Shown here: one piece after another, positions 52,173 through 60,521 of the stretch | How positions within the stretch are numbered: position 1 is the stretch's first letter | Layout of the letters: each line of letters starts with the position of its first letter | Assembly: GCA_965212135.1 (NCBI GenBank) | Contig: OZ243044.1 | Span: 186,001 to 250,000 of the forward strand | Origin: Bin75 sp965212135 | Lineage (GTDB): Bacteria; Nitrospirota; Nitrospiria; Nitrospirales; UBA8639 | DNA: 64,000 nucleotides | Reading direction: 5' to 3' | Position numbers and translations under genes: made by a program | Notes under the pieces: generated by a model | What the model saw: the letters and a program-made list of their open reading frames with translations, nothing else | Told to the model about the DNA's origin: nothing | Databases searched by the model: none

Positions 52173-53384
52173 TCAACGAAACGAACGGGATGATTGCCAC
52201 GGTGATGACACGCCAAACGCACATTCGGCGACTTCGGCGGTCTGCGTCCCTTCCCGAACCATGTCATGGATGGGCAGCAGGCTTTCGGCCCGTTGGATGT
52301 TCTCAAGCCGGCAGCGGGTATTGGGATGGGGCGGGACAAACAGCGTGCAGCAGTCCTGATCCGGTTCAATGGACGTGTTAAATGTTCCGATGTGCTGCGC
52401 TTCGTTGGTAATTTCGAGTTTGTCCATGCCGATCAACGGTCGAAGGATAGGCAGGCCGGGCGCTTCGCTCACGACTTGGAGGTTTTCCGCGGTTTGGGAG
52501 GCGACTTGCCCGAGACTGTCGCCGGTGACCAGCCCCCAGCAGCGTTCTTTTGCGGCCAGCCGCTCCGCGATGCGCATCATCATCCGCCGGTACAGGACCA
52601 CGCGAATGGGTGCGGGAGAATGGACGACGATGTCGCGTTGAATGTTTCCAAACGGGACGAGGTATAAACGGGCCGTTAATTGATAGCGCGTGAGATGGGC
52701 AACCAGGTCGCGGACTTTTTCTTCGGAGGTTCGTGACAGCCAGGGCCGGCCGTGAAAATGAACAAAGATCGCTTTGCAGCCCCGCTTCATCATTCGGTAA
52801 GCCGCCACCGGCGAGTCAATGCCGCCCGAAATGAGGCAGAGCACATTGCCGCTGCTGCCGGTGGGCAGTCCACCCGGTCCGGGGTGCTTGACGAGCGAAT
52901 AGTACGCGGTGTGATCCACGACTTCGACGACAACATTGACGTCCGCCGCGTGAAGACGCACGCGTTTTCCCGTCGCGTGACACAGGTACGCGCCGATGGC
53001 CCGGTTCAGCTCAACGGAGGTTTGGGAACACCGTTTGTCGGCGCGCTTGGTTGTGACGCGAAAGGTGTCAAACGTTTCCGTCCGGAGCGCGGCTTCAATG
53101 CCCCGGCACAGGGGCGTGATATCGGACGAGTCATAGGCGATGGGCAGGGAGCGCGCCAGGGAATAATTCGCCACTCCAAACGTATGCCGAATGCGATCCT
53201 GAACGGCCTCCCAGGATGCGTCGTGCTGAAACGTGACGCGGATACGGCCGGAGAGAGACTTGACTTCGGTGGCGTCGGTCTTGCGCAGGGCATTCCGAAG
53301 ATGCTGAACCAATCGCCGTTCAAACACCCCGCGGTTTCGCCCCTTGAGCGCCAGCTCGTGATAATGGACCAGGGCGTGAGGCAT
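52173..53384 (-). CDS. thiI: tRNA 4-thiouridine synthase ThiI (no rhodanese domain)
   Basis: 403 residues from the ATG at 53384, which overlaps the trxB stop (TAATG). A ferredoxin-like/THUMP N-terminus (HYHELALKGRNRGVFE, LSGRIRV) leads to the PP-loop LISGGIDSPVAAY near 186-196, GDSLGQVASQTAENL, RPLIGMDK and the DQDCCTLFVPPHPNT block. The C-terminal rhodanese domain of E. coli ThiI is absent, as in many bacteria. It makes s4U8 in tRNA and may aid thiazole synthesis. The coaE-trxB-thiI run is tightly packed. Confidence 0.94.
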   Translation of the reverse strand: MPHALVHYHELALKGRNRGVFERRLVQHLRNALRKTDATEVKSLSGRIRVTFQHDASWEAVQDRIRHTFGVANYSLARSLPIAYDSSDITPLCRGIEAALRTETFDTFRVTTKRADKRCSQTSVELNRAIGAYLCHATGKRVRLHAADVNVVVEVVDHTAYYSLVKHPGPGGLPTGSSGNVLCLISGGIDSPVAAYRMMKRGCKAIFVHFHGRPWLSRTSEEKVRDLVAHLTRYQLTARLYLVPFGNIQRDIVVHSPAPIRVVLYRRMMMRIAERLAAKERCWGLVTGDSLGQVASQTAENLQVVSEAPGLPILRPLIGMDKLEITNEAQHIGTFNTSIEPDQDCCTLFVPPHPNTRCRLENIQRAESLLPIHDMVREGTQTAEVAECAFGVSSPWQSSRSFR

Positions 53385-54301
53385 TACCCGGCGTTCTCCA
53401 GAAACCGTTCGGCGTCTATCGCGGCCATGCACCCGGAGCCGGCGGCCGTGATGGCCTGGCGGTAATGCGGATCCTGGATGTCGCCGGACGCGAACACCCC
53501 CGCCACGCTGGTCGCGGTGCCATGCGTGGTTTGAATATAGCCATTGGGATCCAAATCAAGCTGGCCGCGAAAGAGCTGCGTATTGGGAGTATGCCCGATG
53601 GCGACAAACACGCCCTTGCACGCCATCTCGCTCGTTTGGCCGGTTCGCACGTCACGAAGCCGGATGCCGGAAACCACCTCGTCGCCCAGGACGTCTTCGA
53701 CCGCCGCATTCCATTGAAACGAAATTTTTTCATTCTTGAACGCGCGATCCTGCATGATTTTTGACGCTCGAAGCGTCTCGCGGCGATGAACGAGGGTGAC
53801 GCGGCTCGCAAATTTTGTCAGAAAGATGGCTTCTTCCAAAGCGCTGTCGCCTCCGCCGACCACCGCAATGGGCTGGTCTCGAAAGAAAAATCCGTCGCAG
53901 GTGGCGCAGGTTGACACCCCGTGCCCCAGGAGGCGGCTCTCGGACGCGAGGCCCAGCAGATTCGCCGTGGCGCCGGTGGCAATGATGAGCGTTTTGGCCT
54001 GAATGGTTTCTTCGTCGTCGAGGGTCAGGTGAAAGGGTCTGGCGCTCAAGTCGGCTTTGGTGAGATCAACCGACCGAAAGGCCGTGCCGAACCGTTCCGC
54101 CTGCGCGCGCATGTCCTGAATCAGTTTGGGCCCCATAATCCCGTCCGGGAAGCCCGGGTAATTTTCGACGTCGGTGGTCAGGATCAATTGACCGCCGGCT
54201 TGCGAGCCTTCCAGCATCACGGGCGCAAAATTGGCGCGTGCGGTATAAATCGCGGCGGTCAGTCCGGCGGGGCCGGATCCCGCAATCACAACGTTGTGCA
54301 T
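53384..54301 (-). CDS. trxB: Thioredoxin reductase
   Basis: 305 residues from the ATG at 54301. FAD motif IAGSGPAGLTAAIY, redox pair CATC (Cys132 and Cys135), NADPH motif VVGGGDSALEEA and the C-terminal GVFASGDIQDPHYRQAITAAGSG are all canonical. It reduces thioredoxin with NADPH, which zwf and possibly gnd could supply. It starts five bases after the coaE stop and is overlapped by one base with thiI. Confidence 0.97.
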   Translation of the reverse strand: MHNVVIAGSGPAGLTAAIYTARANFAPVMLEGSQAGGQLILTTDVENYPGFPDGIMGPKLIQDMRAQAERFGTAFRSVDLTKADLSARPFHLTLDDEETIQAKTLIIATGATANLLGLASESRLLGHGVSTCATCDGFFFRDQPIAVVGGGDSALEEAIFLTKFASRVTLVHRRETLRASKIMQDRAFKNEKISFQWNAAVEDVLGDEVVSGIRLRDVRTGQTSEMACKGVFVAIGHTPNTQLFRGQLDLDPNGYIQTTHGTATSVAGVFASGDIQDPHYRQAITAAGSGCMAAIDAERFLENAG

Positions 54302-54306
54302 GGTCG

Positions 54307-54978
54307 TTATCCTTTGTGAGAAAAATGAGATGGTAACACGCGGCGTGTCATGCCCGGTTTCGTCCGCCGCCGCAAGGCCGCTTCTTGCCGGAATTCCCGA
54401 TAGAGCCGGCGAACCTGCGCGCGGAGTTCGGAGATCGGCAGCATCCCGTTCAGCAGATGATCCGCCGCGCGGCGTTTTACGGACAGGGGCAACTGTCCGC
54501 GCAGGCGTCCCGACGCTTCCGTTCCGGTCAATCCATCGCGCCGCCGCGCGCGTGCAAGCCGGACGGCTCGCGTGGCCGTCACCACAATAACCCGGTCCAT
54601 TCGTGTGTGGGCGTTGGCCTCGATCAGGAGCGCCGCGTCGTAAATGACGACCGCGTCGGGCCGGCGGCGGGCCATGGCCGCCGTGCGTCGTGCCTGTTCC
54701 CGCGCGACTCGTGGATGCACGATACGGTTCAGCGCGGCCAGTTTTCCCGGATGGCGAAACGCCAGACCGGCCAGGGCCGTTCGATTGATCCTGCGGTCGG
54801 CCAAGAGGACGCGCGCACCGAAGGTGCGCACAATGTCCTTCCAGGCCGCTTTGCCCGGCTCCACCACGGTACGGGCCAGTTGATCGGCATGGATGACGCT
54901 TGCGCCGCATTCCTGAAACAGCTCCGCCACCGTCGTGGTCCCGGTCGCAAGCCCGCCTGTTAATCCCACCAGCAGCAT
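54307..54978 (-). CDS. coaE: Dephospho-CoA kinase with altered P-loop
   Basis: 223 residues. The order of blocks is that of CoaE: GLTGGLATGTTTVAELF, HADQLARTVVEPG, and the VHP/DAALLIEAN region (family DVPLLFE, with the second acidic residue displaced). The Walker A motif normally reads GIASGKST; here the lysine is threonine (GLATGTTT). The C-terminus is rich in arginine. Either the enzyme uses another residue or its activity is reduced. A TATACT box 10 bases before the ATG suggests a leaderless mRNA. Confidence 0.85.
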   Translation of the reverse strand: MLLVGLTGGLATGTTTVAELFQECGASVIHADQLARTVVEPGKAAWKDIVRTFGARVLLADRRINRTALAGLAFRHPGKLAALNRIVHPRVAREQARRTAAMARRRPDAVVIYDAALLIEANAHTRMDRVIVVTATRAVRLARARRRDGLTGTEASGRLRGQLPLSVKRRAADHLLNGMLPISELRAQVRRLYREFRQEAALRRRTKPGMTRRVLPSHFSHKG

Positions 54979-54988
54979 CCTGTGTTCC

Positions 54989-54994
54989 AGTATA
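54989..54994 (-). promoter_or_regulatory. -10 box immediately upstream of coaE
   Basis: TATACT on the minus strand ends 10 bases before the coaE ATG. The -35 region is poor (TTTCGG or TTCGGA). If used, the leader would be about three bases long. Confidence 0.35.
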
Positions 54995-55162
54995 GGGAAT
55001 TGTCACCGTCTCCGAAAGTCGCAGACGGCATTCGGCGAGACACGGAGGCGCCGCAAACTTGACCGTGGAAACGCGCGTCCTGTATGTGCCCCCTGTATGT
55101 GCGCATGGGATAGTGTACGGGGCGGAGTAAAGTCAAGAACGGGAGCGGCGCGGGAGACGGCC

Positions 55163-56164
55163 GTGACAGGGCGGTACGGCGCGCCCGTCCTGTTCTCCAT
55201 GGCCCTGTTGAGTGCGGTGTGCGGCGTGAGTGCGGCGGCCGCGTCAACGTGGAACGTGGCGTTGGACGGTTCCGGAGATTTTTTGTCCATTCAGGAGGCG
55301 ATTGACCGCGCGGAGGACGGGGATACCGTTGTCATTCGCGCGGGACGTTATGCCGAGGACGTGACCATCCACAGCAAGGCCGGCCTGACGGTGACGGGGG
55401 CCGGCCCGGAACACGTCTTTATCGCGGGGCTGAACCGGGTGGGGACGCTGCATATTGGAAAATGGCCGTACGGGGCCGCCAACGTGGCAATCAGCGGGAT
55501 GACCATTCAACAGCACGGCGGCCTGGGCGTGGGGATTTTTAACGGGGAGGGGGTGACCCTCAACAACCTGCACGTCAACGGCATGGTCTTCGGGCAGCAG
55601 GTTCGGAACGTGCGGATTGAAGATTGCGTGGTGGGAGGCAGTCGCACCACCGGACTGGCGTTTGCCGACTCCGGCGTGACGTTGACGGGCAATGTGATTC
55701 ACGACAACGATCATGGCGTGTCCGTCGGCGGAACCTCAACCGTGCATCTGGAACGGAACGTGGTGACGCGCAACCTGTTTGAAGCGGTGCTGGTGACCGA
55801 CAAGGGCCGCGCGACGCTGCTGAAGAATACCCTCGTGAGCAATGGCGGCGGGGTCGCGTTTCAGGACGAGGCCGCCGGCAGGGTGGAAGGCAACATTATT
55901 GACGGGGCAGGGGTGGGCATCGCGTGGTCGGCACGGTCCGACGTGGCCATCGTCCACAATGGCCTGCATGGGAACGGGCTGAATTATCAGATGGACGGCA
56001 GTCCCGCGTCCTCCGCACCGGATTCCCGCGCCTTTGCCGACGTCTATGCCCCTCCGATGTTTGTCGCGCCGGAGCAAGGGGATTACCGGCTCAAAGCCGA
56101 TTCCCCGCTGCTTCGCGTCGGCGGGTTTGCGTACCTGGGCGCGCTCGCCCCCGCCCGCGAGTAG
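55163..56164 (+). CDS. Secreted right-handed beta-helix protein
   Basis: 333 residues from a GTG at 55163 with GGGAG about 6 bases upstream; an ATG at 55199 also precedes the signal peptide. The signal peptide ends in AAAAS. DGSGDFLSIQEAIDRAEDGD opens the helix, as in pectate-lyase-like and NosD-type proteins, followed by about ten short parallel beta-helix repeats (patterns such as GVTLNNLHVNG, GVTLTGNVIHDN). No pectinase catalytic residues can be assigned. It could bind or modify a polysaccharide in the periplasm or outside. Confidence 0.82.
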   Translation: MTGRYGAPVLFSMALLSAVCGVSAAAASTWNVALDGSGDFLSIQEAIDRAEDGDTVVIRAGRYAEDVTIHSKAGLTVTGAGPEHVFIAGLNRVGTLHIGKWPYGAANVAISGMTIQQHGGLGVGIFNGEGVTLNNLHVNGMVFGQQVRNVRIEDCVVGGSRTTGLAFADSGVTLTGNVIHDNDHGVSVGGTSTVHLERNVVTRNLFEAVLVTDKGRATLLKNTLVSNGGGVAFQDEAAGRVEGNIIDGAGVGIAWSARSDVAIVHNGLHGNGLNYQMDGSPASSAPDSRAFADVYAPPMFVAPEQGDYRLKADSPLLRVGGFAYLGALAPARE

Positions 56165-56199
56165 AGCAGGCCGCCGCAGGCGCGGCATCCCCGAACATG

Positions 56200-56580
56200 T
56201 CAATTCGCCAGCATCGCCTGCATGAGCGTTTTCCCGCCGATCAATGCTCCGATTGACAGCCCCACGTTCGCCAGTATGTGGATGGCCCACGTGAGATACT
56301 GCGCGTTGTCCAGGAGGGCGACGGACTCCAGAGCCAGCGAAGACATGGTGGTCAGCGACCCGCAAAATCCGACGGCCACGACAAGCGCGTGGCGGGCGTC
56401 CAGGTTCCATTGATGAAACAGGACGACAAACATGCCGAGGATAAACGCGCCGGCGACGTTGACGGCCAGAATGTTCAGAGGCAGCGTGTTGAACAGAAAC
56501 TGGCTCTCCGTCATTTTATACCGGACGCAGGCCCCGACGGTGGCGCCGACGGCAATCAACGCCACGTCAATGATTTTCAC
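56200..56580 (-). CDS. crcB: Fluoride ion channel CrcB/FluC
   Basis: 126 residues with four membrane helices. GATVGACVRY, NVAGAFILG and GFCGSLTTMSSLALE correspond to the conserved Arg, Asn and the TTFS-like signature. It exports fluoride as a dual-topology dimer. No fluoride riboswitch consensus was found in the 120 bases upstream. Confidence 0.92.
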   Translation of the reverse strand: MKIIDVALIAVGATVGACVRYKMTESQFLFNTLPLNILAVNVAGAFILGMFVVLFHQWNLDARHALVVAVGFCGSLTTMSSLALESVALLDNAQYLTWAIHILANVGLSIGALIGGKTLMQAMLAN

Positions 56581-56699
56581 AGGCCGGCACGCCCGCCGAA
56601 TATGTGATTGTTTCGCATGGGGTTACGGTAACGGGAGCGCGCGGACAGATGCAACGTACCCAACCGCGCGGTGGTTGCCGGACGCCGCGCCATGACCCG

Positions 56700-57368
56700 T
56701 CAGACCGGCCAGCGTTCTTCCCGCCAGGCCATGTCCCAGAACATCCATTCATAGCGGGAACTGGTCAGAAATGCCCGCATCATGCGATCCTTCTCATCCT
56801 GTCCGGCGCGTGTGGCTTCCGTGTCCACCAGCGTCCGCATCCACCGGGCGACGGCGGCAAATTCCGGCGAGCCGTACAACAGCAGCCACTCGCGGTACGG
56901 ATGACCCGCGACGGGCGGGCCGTTTCGCAGCAGGTGTGTGCCGACGACACAATAAATCCACGCGCAGGGGAGGGCGACGGTCGTGAGTTCGGCCAGCGTG
57001 CCGGTCTGGGCCACGCTTCGCATGTGCGTACAGTACGCGTGATTCGTCGGCGCCGGCGGCGTGCGCCGCATATCGGCGGGCGTGAGCTTCCATTGCCGTC
57101 CAAAGGTTTCGTGCAGTCCGCGTTCCACCACAATGGTTTCTTCGACGAGTTTGGCAAAGCGAAGCGCCGTATCGGGGTCCGCGGCTTTCTGCGCTCCCAG
57201 AGCAAAGACGCGGGCGAGTTCTTCCAAATATCGCGCGTCCTGCAGAATATAATATCTGAATTTCCGTTTGGGAAGGCTGCCGTTTCCAAGAGCGGCCACG
57301 AACGGATGCGTGAGTTGCGCATCCCAAATAGATTTGGCCGCCCGCCGCATGTGTGCCGTGAAACTCAT
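56700..57368 (-). CDS. tenA: TenA-family thiaminase II / aminopyrimidine hydrolase
   Basis: 222 residues, all-helical. THPFVAALGNGSLPKRKFRYYILQD-type start (split here as THPFVAALGNG and FRYYILQDARYL), the glutamate in VEETIVVE, and the catalytic cysteine in ALPCAWIYCVVG are family hallmarks. It salvages degraded thiamine by hydrolysing aminopyrimidines. ThiE and ThiI are also in the window but not linked to it. It is flanked by crcB 120 bases downstream. Confidence 0.9.
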   Translation of the reverse strand: MSFTAHMRRAAKSIWDAQLTHPFVAALGNGSLPKRKFRYYILQDARYLEELARVFALGAQKAADPDTALRFAKLVEETIVVERGLHETFGRQWKLTPADMRRTPPAPTNHAYCTHMRSVAQTGTLAELTTVALPCAWIYCVVGTHLLRNGPPVAGHPYREWLLLYGSPEFAAVARWMRTLVDTEATRAGQDEKDRMMRAFLTSSRYEWMFWDMAWREERWPV

Positions 57369-57422
57369 GGTATGTAGGTGGTGCGATGGGGGTCAGGGGA
57401 GCGGGGATATGTGCATGGGTTC

Positions 57423-58436
57423 TTATTCGTCTGTCCTGTCCGCAAGGCGCGCGTCAATGGCTTGCAGCCGCCGCTTCGCTTCGGCTTGCGCTTTGAGGAG
57501 TTCACTGGAAGATAAACGCCCGGCAACAAGGTCGCGTGCCTCTGCGAGTTGTTTATCCCCATTCACAGCCGCTATGGAATACCAGATATAGGCTTCCCGA
57601 TAGTCCTGCGGCACCCCTTCGCCGTTGACATACCTCACGCCGAGGTTGTTTTGGGCCTTCGCATGGCCTTGGTCGGCGGCTAGTCGGAACCACTTCACGG
57701 CTTCCCGATAGTCCTGCGGCACCCCTTCGCCGTTGACATACCTCACGCCGAGGTTGTTTTGGGCCTTCGCATGGCCTTGGTCGGCGGCTAGTCGGAACCA
57801 CTTCACGGCTTCCCGATAGTCCTGCGGCACCCCCTCGCCGTTGTGATACATCACGCCGAGGTTGAATTGGGCCGCTGCATAGCCTTGGTCGGCAGCCAGC
57901 CGGAACCACTTCACGGCTTCCCGATAGTCCTGCGGCACCCCTTCGCCGTTGACATACCTCACGCCGAGGTTGAATTGGGCCGCTGCAAGGCCTTGGTCGG
58001 CAGCCAGCCGGAACCACTTCACGGCTTCGCGGTGGTCCTGCGGCACTCCCTTGCCGGTGTCATACATCCAGCCGAGTAAGAATTGGGCCGCTGCAAGGCC
58101 TTGGTCGGCAACCAGTCGGTACCACTTCACGGCTTCGCGGTGGTCCTGCGGCACTCCCTTGCCGGTGTCATACATCCAGCCGAGTAAGAATTGGGCCGCT
58201 GCATAGCCTTGGTCGGCAGCCAGTCGGTACCACTTCACGGCTTCCCGATAGTCCTGCGGCACCCCTTCGCCGTTGTAATACCTCCAGCCGAGGTCGGATT
58301 GGGCTTCTGCATCTCCCTGCTCGGCGGCTTGCCGAAGAGTCTCCAGTTCCGGTGTCTGTGCGAACGCGACCCCGCATCCAATAGCGAGCGACAGAAGCGC
58401 CGAGACCGCAAAAACGACTGTTCCGGTTATACGCAT
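57423..58436 (-). CDS. Secreted Sel1-repeat protein
   Basis: 337 residues from the ATG at 58436. A Sec signal peptide (to about FAQTPE) precedes seven tandem 36-residue Sel1 repeats of the form AxAQxxLGxxYxxGEGVPQD followed by REAVKWFRLAADQG. The last repeat ends YIWYSIAAVNGD, then a basic coiled tail. Sel1 repeats are solenoids that bind proteins. The repeats are nearly identical at DNA level (108-base units), so copy number can change by slippage or recombination. The partner is unknown. Confidence 0.9.
   Translation of the reverse strand: MRITGTVVFAVSALLSLAIGCGVAFAQTPELETLRQAAEQGDAEAQSDLGWRYYNGEGVPQDYREAVKWYRLAADQGYAAAQFLLGWMYDTGKGVPQDHREAVKWYRLVADQGLAAAQFLLGWMYDTGKGVPQDHREAVKWFRLAADQGLAAAQFNLGVRYVNGEGVPQDYREAVKWFRLAADQGYAAAQFNLGVMYHNGEGVPQDYREAVKWFRLAADQGHAKAQNNLGVRYVNGEGVPQDYREAVKWFRLAADQGHAKAQNNLGVRYVNGEGVPQDYREAYIWYSIAAVNGDKQLAEARDLVAGRLSSSELLKAQAEAKRRLQAIDARLADRTDE
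57575..58330 (-). repeat. Seven 108-base tandem repeats within the Sel1 gene
   Basis: Near-identical 108-base units encode the Sel1 repeats; two neighbouring units at about 57.62-57.84 kb are almost the same base for base. This degree of identity implies recent duplication or homogenisation. Confidence 0.85.
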
Positions 58437-58514
58437 GGGTTCATTTCGGCGGAAGTGTGCTACCGCGCACAATTGTAGTTTATCGGGGCAGGCATTCATT
58501 GAAGGGAAAGGTTT

Positions 58515-60479
58515 TCATGATTCAACCTGGATCAGCGTTTCATCCGATCCGACGTGGTCGCCTTCTTTGACGTGGATGGCTTTGACTGTGCCTGCAATCG
58601 GCGCGGTGACGTGGTTTTCCATTTTCATGGCTTCAATGATGAGGACGGCGTCGCCGGTTTTGACTTTGGCGCCTTCCGCGACGAGAATTTTCACCACGCG
58701 GCCCGGCATGGGGGTGGTGACGTCTCCCGGCCCGCCTGGTTTGGCACGGCCGTTTTTCGCCGCGCCGGTGGAGACGGGGGTTTCCGGGCCACTGGCGTAC
58801 ACTTCCTGAAGCGGTTCCAGATAGACTTCTTCCAGCTTGTCGTCCACTTTGATGTAATACGGTTTTTTCCCGTCAACGGTTTGCCCGGAGCCGGACACTC
58901 GCACGTGGTACGATTCGCCGTGGAGGGTGACGTTGAATTCAATGGGCGCGAGGTGCAGGTCATGGCCCGGCCCGGTGCCCGCGCCGCCTTCAATGTGCGG
59001 CTCCAGCGCTTCGGGTTTCAGGGTGCCGCTTTCGCGTTCGGAGATAAACTGCAACGCGACGGCGGGGAAGATGGCATACGACAACACGTCTTCTTCGGAG
59101 ACCTTGTGTTTGCGCAGTTCTTTTTTGGCGTTTTTCAGTTCGGGGTCCAGGTTGTCCGCCGGGCGGTTGGTCACGGGTTTGTCGCCGGCAATGGCTTTCT
59201 GTTTGGTGGCCGCGTGCATCGGGCCGGGCGGTTTGCCGTAGAGTCCCAGAAAATAATTTTTGGTTTCGTTGGTGATGACTTTGTACCGTTCGCCGGTGAT
59301 GACGTTCATGGTGGCTTGCGCGCCGATGATCTGGCTGGCCGGGGTGACCAGCGGCGGATAGCCCATATCTTTGCGCACGCGGGGGATTTCCGCCAGCACG
59401 TCGTGGATTTTCCCGATGGCGTGTTGTTCCGCCAGTTGGGATGCCAGGTTGGAGGTCATGCCGCCCGGCACCTGCGAGAGCAACACGTCCGTGTCCACGC
59501 CGGTATAGTCGCTTTCAAACTGGTGGTATTTTTTTCTGGCGGCCCGCAACTGTTCCGCGACGGGCTTGAGTTGGGCCAGGTCCAGGCCGGTGTCATACGG
59601 GGTGTCGCGAAGCGCCGCGATGCAGGTTTCCGTGGGCGGGTGCGACGTGCCACCCGCCAGCGGCGACATGGCCGTGTCCAGAATATCAAGGCCGGCGATA
59701 ATCGCCATCAGCGAGGACATGGATGCCATGCCCGACGTGTAATGCGTATGCAGGTGGAGCGGGACGCGCACGGCGGCCTTCATGTGCGTCACGAGTTGAT
59801 AGGCTTCAAACGGCGGCAGGAGGCCGGCCATATCCTTGATGCAAATGGTGTTGGCGCCGAGGTCTTCCAGTTTTTTGGCCTGGTCCACAAAATGATTCAG
59901 GTTGTGGACGGGGCTGCTGGTGTAGCAGATCGTGGCTTCCACGTGCTTGCCGCATTGCCGGACGACCTTGACGGCGTGTTTCAGATTGCGAATGTCGTTC
60001 AGGGCGTCGAAAATCCGAAATACGTCAATGCCGTGTTCCGCGGATTTGACGATGAATTGTTCCAGGACGTCGTCGGCATAATGCCGGTAGCCCACCAGGT
60101 TTTGCCCTCGGAGCAGCATTTGCAGCCTGGTGTTCGGCGCCGCCCGCCGGAAGGCGCGCAGCCGGTCCCAGGGGTCTTCCTTCAGGAACCGCAAACAGGC
60201 GTCGAACGTCGCGCCGCCCCAGACTTCCAGCGACCAGAATCCCACCTTGTCCAGTTGTTCGGCGGCGGGGATCAGGTCTTCCGTTCTCATGCGAGTGGCC
60301 AGTAGCGATTGATGCCCGTCCCGCAGGGTGACGTCCGTCAGGTGCATGGTGCGGCCGCGCGAGGTTTTCACATCAAGCGTGTCCGGACGTTTGGCTTGCG
60401 CGCGTTTCCCGGATGGTGCCGACGCGCGTGTGTTCGTCTTGCCGTTTGCCTTGCCCCGTGGCGTTGGTTGTTTTGCCAT
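58515..60479 (-). CDS. pycB: Pyruvate carboxylase subunit B / oxaloacetate decarboxylase alpha-type
   Basis: 654 residues. A 40-residue Lys/Pro-rich leader precedes the carboxyltransferase TIM barrel with LTDVTLRDGHQSLLATRMR (metal-binding Asp), DVFRIFDALND, ICIKDMAGLL and HLHTHYTSGM. The conserved carboxyltransferase domain continues to about 480, and the biotinyl domain ends with IIEAMKMENH, biotin lysine at 619. Together with the biotin carboxylase gene 42 bases upstream it forms a two-subunit pyruvate carboxylase making oxaloacetate; sodium-pump partners (oadB, oadG) are absent, which argues against the decarboxylase. Confidence 0.92.
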   Translation of the reverse strand: MAKQPTPRGKANGKTNTRASAPSGKRAQAKRPDTLDVKTSRGRTMHLTDVTLRDGHQSLLATRMRTEDLIPAAEQLDKVGFWSLEVWGGATFDACLRFLKEDPWDRLRAFRRAAPNTRLQMLLRGQNLVGYRHYADDVLEQFIVKSAEHGIDVFRIFDALNDIRNLKHAVKVVRQCGKHVEATICYTSSPVHNLNHFVDQAKKLEDLGANTICIKDMAGLLPPFEAYQLVTHMKAAVRVPLHLHTHYTSGMASMSSLMAIIAGLDILDTAMSPLAGGTSHPPTETCIAALRDTPYDTGLDLAQLKPVAEQLRAARKKYHQFESDYTGVDTDVLLSQVPGGMTSNLASQLAEQHAIGKIHDVLAEIPRVRKDMGYPPLVTPASQIIGAQATMNVITGERYKVITNETKNYFLGLYGKPPGPMHAATKQKAIAGDKPVTNRPADNLDPELKNAKKELRKHKVSEEDVLSYAIFPAVALQFISERESGTLKPEALEPHIEGGAGTGPGHDLHLAPIEFNVTLHGESYHVRVSGSGQTVDGKKPYYIKVDDKLEEVYLEPLQEVYASGPETPVSTGAAKNGRAKPGGPGDVTTPMPGRVVKILVAEGAKVKTGDAVLIIEAMKMENHVTAPIAGTVKAIHVKEGDHVGSDETLIQVES

Positions 60480-60521
60480 GTGATGCCTTTGCGTGAGAAA
60501 GGGTCGTGGCCGGATGAGACG

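Noticed and set aside
56581..56700. Fluoride riboswitch upstream of crcB
   Set aside because: I looked for the crcB RNA motif on the minus strand and found no match to its conserved core.
57575..58330. Regular repeats that might be a CRISPR array
   Set aside because: The 108-base units are contiguous, have no unique spacers and encode Sel1 repeats in one open frame.
58554..60305. 583-codon plus-strand open frame
   Set aside because: Antisense shadow of pycB, caused by high third-position GC.
58515..60479. Sodium-pumping oxaloacetate decarboxylase
   Set aside because: The adjacent gene is a biotin carboxylase and no oadB or oadG is present, which fits pyruvate carboxylase instead.
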